From assembly GCA_022828595.1 (NCBI GenBank), contig JAKGHH010000005.1, positions 67,637,655 to 67,701,654 of the forward strand: a stretch of DNA of 64,000 nt. The letters run 5' to 3'. This stretch comes from Nelumbo lutea (Eukaryota > Streptophyta > Magnoliopsida > Proteales > Nelumbonaceae). Position numbers and translations under genes: made by a program. The notes under the pieces are model-generated. The model saw nothing but the letters and a program-made list of their open reading frames with translations, was not told the DNA's origin and did no database searches. Shown one piece after another: positions 45,360-57,961 of this stretch (position 1 is its first letter; every line of letters begins with the position of its first letter).

Positions 45360-48300
45360 TGAAGAACTGGTGTCTTGCTCTGTTTCTTCTGCTCTGTATC
45401 CAACAACAGAATTTTCTTATCCAAGTTGAAGCGCAAGATGGTTTTGTCAGAACCAGAGGAATACGTTTTATGCTGAATGGAAGCCCTTACTATGCCAATG
45501 GGTTCAATGCCTACTGGTTGATGTATGTTGCCTCAGACCCATCTCAGAGAAGCAAAGTCTCTTCTGCCTTCCAGCAAGCTTCAAGCCATGGTCTTACGGT
45601 TGCAAGAACTTGGGCTTTCAGTGATGGTGGCTACAAACCTCTGCAGTACGCTCCTGGTTCCTACAATGAAGAGATGTTCAAAGTATGTTTGCCGCTATAT
45701 GTCCTTTTTTGTTCCATTTTGTGAGCTGTTTTATATGTTGGGCTCCATTTATGATGTTCTGCTTCTTGATTTTGTTTAAAGGGATTAGATTTTGTAATCT
45801 CTGAGGCGAGGAGGTACGGAATTAAGCTTATACTGAGCTTGGCAAACAACTATGAGAGCTTTGGAGGGAAGAAACAGTATGTGAACTGGGCTAGAAATCA
45901 AGGGCAATATCTAACTAGCGATGACGATTTCTTTAGAAATCCTGTTGTTAAGGGATACTACAAAAATCACATCAAGGTAATTGGAAAACATGTTCGATTT
46001 GTTTTCAGTTATTTGAGATGTGTCTCTATATATAGTTTTTTCTTTTTTGCTGTGTATTGATTCCTGATGATTTGCTATATTGTACCTTACTAGTATATTT
46101 AAATTCATGACTCACCTTTTTAACGGAAATCCAAAAATAGAGGGAAAAGGAAAAGAAGAACCATTATTTAGTTGTATTTTTTGTGAGATTAAATGGGTTA
46201 TAATATATTTTATTAACAGATTTCCTGACCCGTATTTATTTCTTGAATCTTGGAATGGATTTTCTTCCAACTTTTTATCCCCTGTACTTTAATTTTTTCC
46301 CTCTCTACTCTGGACAATTCTTTCCAGGAAGACTTCTTATGATATAAAAATGGAGCTTCAAGATTCCCTTTTACAGGATTTTCTAGAATTGACTTCTTAA
46401 TTAGTTTCTAAGACTGATTCTCTATCTCTCTCACACACACAAACACACACATTTTTATCTGTTCACTACTTTTTTTTTTCATTGTTATTACAATGCCTAT
46501 TTGTTTAATTTCTTTTCTTGTTTTAGACGGTTCTCACAAGATACAACACCATTACTGGAATTACCTACAAAGATGATCCCACAATCATGGCATGGGAGCT
46601 TATGAATGAACCCAGATGCACATCAGATCTATCAGGAAGAACCATTCAGGTTAAGATACCTTCCTTGTATTATCATTTAATTTTCACTGTTCAACTTATA
46701 GTTTTCTTCATTCAATTCTCTTGGTGTTTTAAAGTCATGCTGGGAGGAATCGCTTCATTTGGCTTTTCGTAAGCATTTAAAGGCATCCTTCCCCTGTACC
46801 TCCATACTCAAATTGGGTAATTTTCTGTTATTTGGAGAACACGGGGCCCTTCTTATTTAATGGGGAATATCCATTAGGTGGTTCAGGCATGTATAACCCC
46901 ACATTACACCCCATTGGCACTAGGGGCAAACGAGTTACTTTCTTGGTAGTTGAGGTCTTAAGGCTTGGTTTATTTCCAGTGCAATTCCATTTGCACTGGT
47001 GCAAAAGTATGAGAGTGCAAATGATTTTAATGGAAATTGTGATTTATTTGTATTTCAGCTTTCACCTTAATTTGTGTTTGTTTTCAGAATAGATGAAGTA
47101 AAATCAAATTTGACTTAAAAGGCCAACTGAGGGGTAGCTTTTCTATTTTTTATTTATTTTTTGTATTTAACTGAGGGGTAGTTCAGTTGGTATGCTGCAT
47201 GATTTGTCCCGGGGGGGGGGTGGGGGGCGGGGTCTTGGGTCCCGCTACCATCATGTTTGAAAGCAAAAGAGTTATGTGTAAATACTGGTTAATGATGCGA
47301 TGTTATACTGTTTATGGAAAAGTAACAGGCCCAATGGAGGATTAGGCATTGATTAATACAAAAAATAAATCGACTTAAAATAAAAATAAAGCAAAAGTGG
47401 ATCAAAATTTGCATTTTTTTTCATTTGCACTCATGCATTTATACTATTACAAACAAACAAAGCCTAAGCATGTCCTCTTGGCCATGGTTTTAAAAACTGG
47501 GCTGGAAGTGGAACTGCTTTGATCAATGGGTCCTTCGTCAAATAATCTAATGTCTGGATGGTTTTGGGGTCCAAAACCGGACCCAGAGTCATGACTGGTT
47601 CCTGGGACAACCAGTCCATCCAACCGTCCTGTCCTGTCCGATTTTCAAAACCATGCTCCTGGCCCCAAATATGGCATGCTTGAGAAAGCATGAAATCCCA
47701 TGGTTCATTTAAGCCCTGCTATACTTTATATGGTCCACTGGGAAGTTTATGTATACATGACTGCTGTGGATTATTCTAACTTCTACTTGGCTGACAGGGT
47801 TGGATTACGGAGATGTCTTCTCATGTCAAATCCATCGACAGAAATCACTTACTAGAAGTTGGTTTGGAAGGATTTTATGGGGAATCATCACCTCAGAAAA
47901 AGCAATACAATCCAGGTTTTCAACTTGGAACAGACTTTATTGCAAATAATCAGATTCCTGGCATCGATTTTGCTACGGTTCACTCATATCCTGATCAATG
48001 GTAATGATCAACTGATATACAGTTAAGAGTCCGAATCAAGTTTTACAAAAAAAAGGAAAAAAATCGAAATCTTATTCCTTGTTTTCAGAATATAGCAATC
48101 AAGAAATTATGTAAGCCTTACCATCATGCAAGCACCAGTAATGCGGGCTTTATTAATGCATGGGGCCTGCTCAACAACCATTGGCCATGAGGTTGATTTG
48201 CATGTTGTTCAATCTTCTGAACTGATTTTAGTAGCTCAATAATCAGATCGTTTTCTGGCTTCTGAATAACATGCATTACTTGGGATCTCATGACTTTGGT

Positions 48301-48961
48301 TTATCACACAGTATTCACTGCTAAATATGAGGCCTAGGAATATGCAATAAATTTTTATATGCTGCTGAAAGTGTTAATTAATACATGAGAAACCCCTCCA
48401 TGCGTTGTTTACCCAGAGATCTGAAAGTAGCTAGCTACACTTTCTAGTGTTCATGGTGTTTTTCCTTGTTCCTGGATTTTCTTATGATGTTGTTCTATGA
48501 ACAGGTTATCCAGCTCAAATGATCAAGCACAACTTTCTTTCTTGAGCAACTGGCTTGACACTCACATTCAAGATGCACAAAACATCCTTCGGAAACCGTT
48601 ACTCCTCACTGAGTTTGGAAAATCTTGGAAAGACCCTGGTTACAACACCTATGAGCGGGACATACTGTTTAATACAGTCTACGACAAGATATATTCATCA
48701 GCTAGAAGGGGAGGAGCAGCTGCCGGTGGACTGTTCTGGCAACTTTTAGCCCCAGGAATGGACTCTCTCCGAGATGGGTATGAAATAGTTATAGGCGAGA
48801 GCTCCTCAACAACAAATGTGATTGCCCAACAATCTCACAAGCTTTATCAAATTCGGAAAATGTATGTCCGACTCAGAAATATTGAGAAGTTGAAGAGGGC
48901 AAGGGAAATTAGAAGGGCTCAGTGGCTGACCAGAAACAAGGGGCGAAATGTAGGAAACTAA
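45359..48961 (+). CDS. MAN: Mannan endo-1,4-beta-mannosidase, GH5 subfamily 7 (5 exons, 433 aa)
   Basis: The enzyme hydrolyses beta-1,4-mannan and glucomannan in the plant cell wall. Exons are 45359-45682, 45782-45976, 46527-46649, 47798-48000 and 48505-48961; all junctions are GT-AG and in frame (1302 bp with stop). A signal peptide covers about residues 1-26 ([12 protein letters not shown] core, cleavage near VEAQ), so secretion is expected. The GH5 landmarks are present: [30 protein letters not shown], the acid/base Glu201 in [16 protein letters not shown], and the nucleophile Glu318 in [11 protein letters not shown]. The basic C-terminal tail after residue 395 ([18 protein letters not shown]) occurs in some plant MAN proteins. 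Length is normal. Intron 3 (1148 bp) is more than half MITE. An AATAAA lies near 49253. The gene is convergent with the AGPase gene. Confidence 0.95.
46962..47464. mobile_element. Tourist-like MITE, family P, in mannanase intron 3 (503 bp)
   Basis: The left end GGCTTGGTTTATTTCCAGTG pairs with the right end on the other strand GGCTTTGTTTGTTTGTAATA. Both arms carry ATGAGAGTGCAAATG / CATGAGTGCAAATG. TAA is present at 46959-46961 and 47465-47467. The interior includes a tRNA-like piece (GTAGTTCAGTTGGTATGCTG at 47169) next to a poly-G tract (47211-47236), probably a further insertion. Confidence 0.75.
47166..47255 (+). repeat. tRNA/SINE-like fragment with poly-G tract
   Basis: GGGGTAGTTCAGTTGGTATG resembles a pol III box A and GGTCTTGGGTCCCG a box B; between them lies an eleven-base-class G run. 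It sits inside the MITE of mannanase intron 3. Too short and altered for a functional tRNA. Confidence 0.35.
47483..47654. repeat. MITE, family G, in mannanase intron 3 (172 bp)
   Basis: The left end CATGGTTTTAAAAACTGGGC pairs with the right end on the other strand CATGGTTTTGAAAATCGGAC. It is palindromic-ended, like the elements at 3913 and 37401. Confidence 0.6.
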
Positions 48962-49971
48962 AAAAAAAGAGTCTTCATATGAAAAATTGGAGATGTTAAG
49001 TTGAAATGTGCATAGTATATGTAATTTCATGTTTGTTGCTGGAGTTGTTGAGGTTTTACCAAGTCCAAGCTCTTTCCTAGAGATGAATATTGTTCATCCA
49101 GGAGGGTAGAAGAATATCATGGAGTTCGTTGTTTTTCTCTTAATGTTGTTTTATTGTGAACGGAGACTTTTGATTAATTGATCCTAGTGAGCAGAAGGAA
49201 GACAGAGAGGAAGCCTCTGTGTGTTTATTGCAATGATGGTGTTTAACTTTTAATAAAATAGATGAGTTTGGGTTTGCATTCTTTTTGTCCCGATTATTAT
49301 TTGGGTTTGCATTTTGAGTTCCGGGTCGAGATTAATTTTTACATGTTCCAGCCCAATATCCCCAGCAATTTCTACATGTCTCTTGATTTATCTGTAAAAA
49401 TGATCATTTCAAAGGATATACAAGATATTTTAATAAGAGCAAGAGAATTAACAGGCTTAGTTGTCATTTTGTCAAAATACCAAATCAAAGCTCGTCAAGT
49501 ATAATCGGGTCTTTTGGGGTAAATAATAAGATTGCTTTTTGATCTATTTCTTACAGAGCCAGGGTCGATCTGGATCTGTGTTTATTGGGTTGGTTTGGAC
49601 TGGATCTATCTTGCCTGCACCCAACCAACCCCAACCCACAAAGCCTTATCATTCATATAGGCCATAGGCATTCATTTGATTCGCTATTCATTCAATGTGA
49701 ATTGATATGGAGCTAGCATATTATCAAAAGATCCATTATTACTTTGTCACTGATCTAAAAGGCAAATGCTTCAGCTCTGTACAACTCAACAAACTCCTGT
49801 ACAAACAAAGCGACTACAGAGCTTTTTTGATTTATTTAGGAACATACCTCATCAAGTAAACTCTATTAAGCTCTTCTACAAAAAGGCATTCCTAATTTAC
49901 CCGTGGCCAAATGCAACACATTAGCTCTTCATCCCAAAGCTCATATTTGTCCCATGGATGCATTTAAGACT
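48962..49971. other. Intergenic region between two convergent genes
   Basis: This 1 kb holds the two 3' UTRs (AATAAA-like signals near 49253 on the plus strand) and a short G+C-richer stretch (49570-49650) with CTGGATCT repeats. No gene. Confidence 0.5.
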
Positions 49972-52900
49972 CTATATGACGGTACCATCTTTAATTGTTG
50001 CGTTCTTCAGTATAACAATGATCCCGGACCTAATGTAGAATCCATCATCTGGTCTGTCTGCTTCTTGAACACCCTGGAAAGTAAAAGTATTCAGGTGATG
50101 TGTCAATCATGGATGAATAGCCATGACTTCAATGTTTAAATCGCCAATTTGTTCTACAAAACAGGAAAATAATCTACTTGAACATGAAAACAGCTATACT
50201 TACATCCTTATTCGCAATAATCACATCTCTTCCTATCTTTGCATTCTTGTCAATTATGCAGTTCCTTGATAAATAGGGCCCAATTTGTCAGAAAATGGTA
50301 ATTCCATCGTTTTCTATTAACTTTAATTCACACACACACACACACAGATTCACATGCTGTATGTTCCCTGAATGATTCTCACCTTATTTTAGTGTTCTGT
50401 CCAACACCAATTGGAACCTTCCCCTCTGCAAGCAGGGACGCGATTTCAGATTCAGTATGGTAATAGTCTGCGCCCATCATCATAGTATCCTGAAAAGACA
50501 GCACCAGATCCTGAATTATCGAAGCCACCTATAAAACATTTTTGTACTTATATTCTACTAGCAGAGGTTATCTTTGCATAGCTTTAAGGAAAACTGCTAC
50601 CTTCATTGGGTTTAGCCTCTCATCAAATAGAACTGAAATAAACAGCTAGGTCTTGTTTAGACAATTAGACACCCTTTACCTTTACCGAGAACCAGAAAAG
50701 ACATTTTCACAAGAGATTTGTATTTATTTATTTATTTTATTGAAGGCAAACATGTGAACTTTCCAAGAACTACGATTACTTACCTTAAGCTCACACCCAT
50801 ACTCCAAACGTGATCGAACACCCACTATAGAGTGTTGAACGCTACATTCCCGCAAGAAGCATCCATGTGAAATTATTGCATTCACAATCTGCATGAATTG
50901 GTAGAACCTTTAGATGTGAGAGATAAAGTAGAAGCTGAAGCCACAAGCTGATGTAGTCTGTAAAGCATACCCGGCACTTGTCGACTTTGGTAGGTGGCAA
51001 GAATCGAGGAGATGTGAAGAAAGGTGTTTTTGGATCATAGAACTCGAAGTTTGGTGGCTAAATTACAGATAAATTATTATGTCAGTTTGCAGAAGATAGT
51101 AAAAATGTACCACCAATATAACTTTAAAATATTTTGAACTTCCCACAATGATTCTAAATGTGAAAGTAGAAAATCTTTAGTGCATTTTTTTTTTTCTAAA
51201 TACCAACCTGTTCGGTAAGGGCCAAATTAGCATCAAAGAAAGATTTAATTGTTCCAATGTCTTCCCAGTAGTCATTGAATAGATATGCCTGACAAGATTT
51301 AGCATTCAGCAACTTGTAAAACAAAGAATGAAGAACTTGGATTTAGGTTTTCTCTGTTACCTGGACATTGTGCTCCTTCACAGCTGCCGGAATGATCTCA
51401 GATCCAAAATCATTGCATGTAGGATACCTCCACCTCAGAAGCTTTAATAGAACTTCTGTTCTGAAAACATAAACTCCCATGGATGCAATGTAAGGATATT
51501 TCATGGCTTCTTGTTGAGACAACCCAAGAAGAGTGGTATTAACTTGCTGTAATGATGAAAAATAGCTCTGAATTAGGTCAAAGCAATTGAGAATGAGCTG
51601 AAGTTGTGATTGGTGTAATGCAAATATCATTGTTGGACAAACAAGATCAAAGAGATTAATCAAGAATTCTTGTGGTCTTAAACATGGTAGAGAAAATAGC
51701 ATATTTTCCCGGGAAAACTCTTCTACATGGTAGAAAATTTTCCTGAGAAACATATTTTCAAATGGATAAGATTAATTTCCCATTAAATTAGAGAACTGGG
51801 GTAACCAAAAAGAGACACACGAAGATGATTCAGAATAGTTAAGAATCAAGTTTCCCATTAGAATAAGTTTATCTGTTCCTCCCAAATATTGGAAGTGAAG
51901 GGGAGGAAAGTCTTGACCTGCATCACCACCCCTCCTGATTTTCAGGTTTATGGCTGCCTGATCAAATCTCAGTTTAAATTTTAGAAAATGTTCAGAAATT
52001 TGAAAATCCTCTACTTTCTGTGACTTGATTTTTTTTTGCTTTATTACAAAAGAGCCAATTTCATCTCCTACCAATTAATATTTAGGCAGACAATTGGTGC
52101 TGCTTAATGCAAATTGAGCTAACCTATCCCCTTGCAACCTACCTACTCATTTCTGAGGGCATTTCTCCAATCTCCATTTCCCGTATCTTTTAGTCTTTTA
52201 CAAATTTAGCAGTCATTTCTTATTTTTGTTTCAACATAATATTCCAGACTCATTTGGAATTAAATACCATACCAACAAATAGGGGATTAGCTAATTTTAA
52301 AAGTATTTTGTATTCTACATATACAAATGGTGATTCCCTAGAAAAGGATGGCAATGTTCTTAGTACAATACAATGAAATGATAGTATGACATCTTTAAGA
52401 ATATGGGTGCAATTCTTACCTTTCTTTTTTTTGAAGTGGGATGTTTATAATTTATATTCCAACTCCTTGGCTAGGAGAAATACTTAAACAAATATGTTTA
52501 TGGGACTGTACACTACAAGAGTAACCTCCTTGCTTTATTTTCGTCAGTCATCAATAAAACATGTTAACTTTTAGAAGAGATAAGATATGCCTACCATTGC
52601 TTTAAGGTCAGCACCCTTTGGTTTCTCCAAAAACTGAATGATGCGGCCTGTGTTATCGATCTTCATCAATCCATAATCTGATGCACGGCTGCCAAATAAT
52701 AGAATAGATCATATTAAGATGACTCCAACAGCCACAAGATAAAAAATTATCTCACATACTCAATATCACAAAACATTGATGGATGGTTCTGGCTAAGCAA
52801 AATGGATTATTGCTTTTAAATAATGAAGCAAGCCTTTTACTCAATGCTTTCCATGTAATCATAGTTAAGTGACTATATAATAGGCCAGCAGTTCAATCTA

Positions 52901-54806
52901 TCCAATTAAACCATCTTCACAATTGCCTGCTAGAAGATATGACCAGTTAATATTGACACATCCCAACAAGAAGAGATGGCTATATTGGTCTCTCAGTCCA
53001 AACAGGAGACAGGATTGCAAAACCTATGGTTCTTCATTTCACACATTTAAAGAAAACTCTTAAGTCGATTGATACAATTTCCTCCTTTTCTCAACACCTA
53101 CAGGAGGGAAATTCCTCAACGCCCTATGATGGTGAAAGAAAGTATACTTTAACATACCTATCATCCATTGGTACACATGAAACTGTAATATCAGCATTTG
53201 TGTCCACATGCTTCTGCAAATACATAGAACCTTCATAAGCCAAATTTGCAAACATGTGGAGAAAATTGACTAAATAATTCTGCAGGTGATGGAAGTCAAT
53301 AAAGACCTGCACAAAGTCCATGTATTCCATCCGATAAAGATGATCACCAGATAAGATCAATATATTTTCAACATGCTTGTTCTTGGCATCCTACATAAAA
53401 TAGTGAAAATTCATTAGACAGGCCTCTGGGGACTAACAAAGAAAGTAAATGGAATCCTGTCTAATTTTATGGCGAGAGTTTTGTTTAATATTCCAAATGC
53501 TCACCTCAAATACCCATATGAATTGCCTCACGGCATCAGCTGTTCCTTGGAACCACCTTGTTCCTGTTTCTGGTGTTTGAGTGGCTGCTAGAACCTGTGC
53601 TCCCAAGAAATTGACTTTTAAGTCATCAAGAAAGTTAAAAAGTTGGAATAGAAATTTATAGTGAGATGGTCATCAGGGAATTCATTATCTGATTTAAGGG
53701 GTGGATGAATCTAATGAATCATACCTCTACAAAACCATCTCCAAAGTTCACACCGTTTCCAAAATTATATGTGCGAGCAAGGTGCCGGTTGAGAGAAGCA
53801 GAGTTGAATTGGGTCATGATGAATATCTTGTTTATGCCGCTATTAATGCAGTTGCTCATTGGGACATCAATAAGTCTATAGCACCCCCCAATAGGAACCT
53901 ACAAGTAGCACCAAACATTCTAAATATGCAATCCCAAATCACAAGAATATGAGATCAGCACCAATGGTCTATTTAGTACAGAGTACAAAAGTATATCTGT
54001 TGGCAGAATCTGTAATCAAAAGTAAACAGACCTTCCTAAATTATGTCAAACTCACAAAAACAGAGCAGCAGGATACTAATATGATTTACAAGTTATCAAT
54101 CCCACAGGATCTGAATATTATAGGAAAAACAAGCATCCAGCAGTATTTCCTTACAGCGGGTTTTGCTCTTCTGCTGGTCAACGGAAAGAGGCGAGTGCCA
54201 GCACCTCCACCCAATATGATCGACGCGACGTTCTTTGGGTCTGCTCTCTGCTTACCAAGTAGCGGTGCTTGGAAGGTCTGAGTCTGAAATCAAAATACAG
54301 ATGTAAGAGTTAAGAGTATATATCAGAGAAACTATCCGATTCAAGATTGACCTATATTTTTTATGGCAAAGTATCACAACGAAACTAAACTACCCATGAA
54401 AAAGAATACCGAACCAGTTCATCCTTCAAATTGGAAAATGAAATGGAAAGAATAGCCTGTGTAAATTTTACAAAAAGTCTACTTCTGGCTATAATATCCA
54501 GAACAATCAAGAAGACCAACATGTATTCATTAGTTTTTTCAAGAAGAAAATGGGTTATTGCACTGAATTACTTACCGCGACCTCCTTGTTGACGTCTGTG
54601 AAAACAGAGTAAGCAACACCCGTTTTGATTTTTCTACCTCCATTTTCGGTTCTCAAAGACTTGGTCAACTTGGTACCCATGGTCCCGTTCTTCAGGCTCC
54701 CCCTGAGACACTCTCCCCAAAATCCATTATCTCCGTTCGTAATAAGCCCTTTCCTAACTTGTACCGGATGGGCATTGGCCTTCAAGGTCGCACAACAAGA
54801 ATCCAT
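49972..54806 (-). CDS. APL: Glucose-1-phosphate adenylyltransferase (AGPase) large subunit, plastid (14 exons, 528 aa)
   Basis: AGPase makes ADP-glucose from glucose-1-phosphate and ATP, the committed step of starch synthesis; the large subunit tunes allosteric control in the plastid heterotetramer. Exons (minus): 54576-54806, 54155-54283, 53725-53898, 53505-53594, 53307-53390, 53158-53213, 52595-52688, 51361-51546, 51208-51288, 50971-51057, 50784-50888, 50383-50489, 50204-50264, 49972-50073; all GT-AG, frame kept (1587 bp). The first ~75 residues look like a transit peptide. Landmarks: [19 protein letters not shown] (102-120), [30 protein letters not shown] with catalytic Asp224, [36 protein letters not shown], and the C-terminal beta-helix ending [21 protein letters not shown] marks the large subunit. 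Arg108 and Lys118, lost in some large subunits, are kept. A family A-type or other transposon is absent from its introns. Confidence 0.95.
50330..50346. repeat. CA microsatellite in an AGPase intron
   Basis: Eight CA units lie in the intron between 50265 and 50382. Confidence 0.9.
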
Positions 54807-56515
54807 TGCAGTAGCTTTACTGCTACTTTTAACTCTACAAGGCCGTAACGCACTTGATCTAGACGATAGAATCTAACCGTAAAGCTAAAAGATGCAGCCC
54901 CGAGCCCAAATCCCAGAAAGACGGGAACCTTGATGACAGACAACAGAAAGATATCGATCGATATGTAAAAAGAAGACTAGAAAGACCGAAGCCGGGGATT
55001 TAAAACTACAAAACTTGAAAAGCCAAGACCCCAAAAAAGGTAAAGATCTCAAGTACCCAGATATTATAAGGCAAAATGATAGAAAGCTAGAATCACCAAA
55101 CTTTTAGGAGAAGAGAAATGAGTAATCAGGGAACGTGTGATCAGACCGCTTTAAGCTTGCTGAAAAGGCAGACTAAGGAGGACGAAATGCATGAATGAAC
55201 ACGATGGTGGAGGAGGTTTGGTGTTATTGCCCTGTGAGCCGTCACGAGAATTCCTGCAATAATAATCTTTTTTGCGTATATATATTAAGAAAAATGCATA
55301 TTCCTTGAGAATTGAGATGAACTTCTCTCTGTGTTTCTGCGACTCCACAGCTGTGGGCAAGCAGGCAAGTGGATTTCTGCTGCCTTTGGTTTCTATATGG
55401 GTTCCACGGACTTCTATGGCATCTTGGGATCTCATTTAAAGCCAAACACCTGTCCATTTCAACCAAAATGTTCGAAAAATAAATACGCAAGAAAACAAAT
55501 TTGTGAGGATTTAATTATATTGTTTTTGTGTTTAGATTTTAGTAAAAGTCATTTTCACCATGAAAAAGAAAAAGAAAAAAAAATAAAAGATTTTAGAAGA
55601 AGTCGTAGGGACTCCCCCAACAGTATGATCAATTGAACATGTATCGTAGTAGTATGAGTGAAAATAGGAGAGATCCGAACGCTGTATATTCCAGACCTTT
55701 CTAACTTTCTTCACTCAATTCACGGTTGAGACTTGAGATATGCACATTTCCCGCCAATATACATGTCGCAGACTCGCAGTTTTAATAACTGCTTGTGACT
55801 CTTCTTCACTTTCAGGCTTCAGCTTCCACTGAAAATTAAATAACAAAAAACGTCGACCATCAAATTGGAATCTTCTATTTTGCTTTTTACAGTTTTTTTT
55901 CTTATTTTTAATAATAAATACAACTTGCGTTGAATCGCCATGTTGAAACTTAAAATACAATATTTTCCTTAAATCAACGTACGGTTATCTTAAATCTTTA
56001 AAACCCTAAACCCTAAATTCTATGATCTGTGTAAGTGTGTATCTGCCAATCCTCGATAAAACCAGCACTTATGAAACCCTCTGTTGTTTAGACTTTATAA
56101 AGTTGATTTTAAATTTCTAACTAAAATTGAAGTTTTCAGTGAGAGCGTTCCTACCAGATCATCACTCTCCTAAACTGGACGAAAATATTCTAAATCAGGG
56201 GTGCATAGAAATATTTACCAACCGCATAGGTTTTTAGAGGAGGTTATATAAATGCTAGAAAATAAAAACACAGGGACTTAATTGAAATTTTCAAAAGTTT
56301 GATATTGGATACCCGTCTGACGGTCTTGAGAGCAGCAGGATCATTTTGCCACTTCAGCTATGAAATCTGTGATGTGAGTAGTGAGGCCCACTAGACAAAT
56401 TGGCGAGTACTCGTTAATTGATTCTCTCAATTATTAGATGTAGATGGCACCCTGGTAGAGCCACTAATTTAGGAGTATAGTACTTAAATATTAATTAATA
56501 ATAGAAAGAGGAAAA
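54807..56515. other. 5' side of the AGPase gene and intergenic DNA
   Basis: The first 300-400 bases must hold the AGPase leader and promoter; no box is certain. A short CCCTAAACCCTAAA motif (telomere-box-like) is at 56002-56015. No other gene or transposon end was recognised. Confidence 0.5.
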
Positions 56516-56522
56516 AAAAAAG

Positions 56523-56685
56523 GAGTTCACAACAACAAGGGAGCGCCCCACAACGTCCCACAGCTTATCCCCGCCTTGTATTGGGAATATCTCCTGGTGA
56601 TATATCAGAGATGTTCCCAATACAAGGCGGGGATGCGCTGTGGGACGTTGTAGGGCGCCCCGAAGTGGGGCGCAGATCTGAACTA
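56523..56685. mobile_element. Hairpin MITE, family H, near-perfect (about 160 bp)
   Basis: The arm GGCGCCCTACAACGTCCCAC (read inverted from the right) mirrors GCGCCCCACAACGTCCCACA on the left. Pairing continues through GCTTATCCCCGCCTTGTATT and GGGAATATCTC / GAGATGTTCCC, so roughly 55 bases per arm fold with few mismatches around a short loop (CTGGTGATATATCA). The edges GAGTTCA and TGAACT extend it. Non-coding. Confidence 0.8.
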
Positions 56686-56699
56686 AAAAAAAGGTGTTT

Positions 56700-57694
56700 T
56701 GAAGGGGAAGGGTACTCCTACAGTCTACCCCCATTGTGTCACTGTAGTCACAGATGAAAGGAAGGTCGTTTTCAAATGCAACAGTTGATGTAAACAGGTC
56801 CACTTAGGGGTTATGTCTGGCTCATACCACATGAACGGTCCACATTCCTTCTCGTGGAGAGCGACCACGTGGAACCCACGTGTCATCACTGCTATATCTT
56901 TGTCTTCATTGTCAGTAGGCCTTATTTCTCTGATTTGGGGGTGATGTTGTTCGTTGATTGGTCCTCCCCACGCCAGTCAAGTGAACTCATGTCTTGTTTT
57001 TTAAATGATAATAAATCTTTTGTTTTGTTTTGTTGTCAATGGCCGTTTTTGTCCTATTACTACTAGTCCTACCGCAGGGGAGAGAGAGAGAGAGAGCGCG
57101 AGCGCTTGGGCACTTCACATCCACCACATATTGCACGGCTCAGTACCATTTATTTTTCCCTTTCACCACTACTCTTGTGGGATCCCACCTTCCCACTCGT
57201 AGATATTTTCACTTAATTGCGTGAATTATCAACTTGCGTAGTTGAGCGGGCAACGGGCAACGGCTATCATCAGGTCCTGATCTTCCAAGCCAACGGCTAG
57301 CGATATCCGATAAATAGGGCTCCTCATGGCAAATTCATAGTTGGGCCACTTGGCTGGAAAACGAAACAAACGTCCGTGCATGTCGCTAGACACAACCACA
57401 AGAAGTGGTCAAACTCCTCTTTGAATAATGAATGGGAATCGGGATGAAGTATACACGCAAGGCGTGTACAAGTACAACGGGCTTAGGAACCAACCAAAGA
57501 TGAACACGTCAGTATTCAGCGCCTTGCGGGGCCCTCGGTATTACCATATCTGCTGCTTTTTACGTGGGCCTTCTGTTTCCCCTTCAGCTTTCCAGTTTTA
57601 TTCTAAAATCGGCAAGCCCGTGCTTACGCTGTTCGCACAGTCTTTACAACACTATATTAAAATAAGAACATCTTCGTATTTGTAATATTGTTTT
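56700..57694. other. Intergenic DNA, no gene
   Basis: Mixed-composition sequence with a GA run (57080-57098). Frames on both strands around 57000-57220 and 57428-57685 have no motif. Nothing else was recognised. Confidence 0.45.
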
Positions 57695-57697
57695 AGA

Positions 57698-57938
57698 GTT
57701 CAAATCAGCCCCCACAAATCCCCGTCGTTATGATGATATCATCATTGGGACATTATAGGGGCTGATTTGATTTTTTTTTTATGGAGAGATATTCCTGTTT
57801 CCTAATGTACCGTTACAAGAGTCTACAGCCCCCACAAGGGGATGATATTATTGGGAGATATTCATAATACATGGCTGAGATATGCTGTAAAAAGTTGTGG
57901 GACGCTCACTTGTGGGGGCTGATGTGAATTCCTCGCGG
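57698..57938. mobile_element. Hairpin MITE, family H, compound copy
   Basis: The left end GAGTTCAAATCAGCCCCCAC pairs with the right end on the other strand GAATTCACATCAGCCCCCAC. Inside is a smaller perfect inverted pair, TCAAATCAGCCCC and GGGGCTGATTTGA (57701-57772), and the family core GGGAGATATTCATAATACAT. It seems to be two related hairpins in tandem or nested. Confidence 0.65.
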
Positions 57939-57961
57939 TATGAGCATGGATTTGTGGGAAT

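Noticed and set aside
47166..47255. Functional tRNA gene
   Set aside because: No cloverleaf can be formed and a long G run replaces the anticodon region.
57005..57224. Short plus-strand frames around the GA run
   Set aside because: Different overlapping frames with low-complexity Arg/Glu content; no motif.
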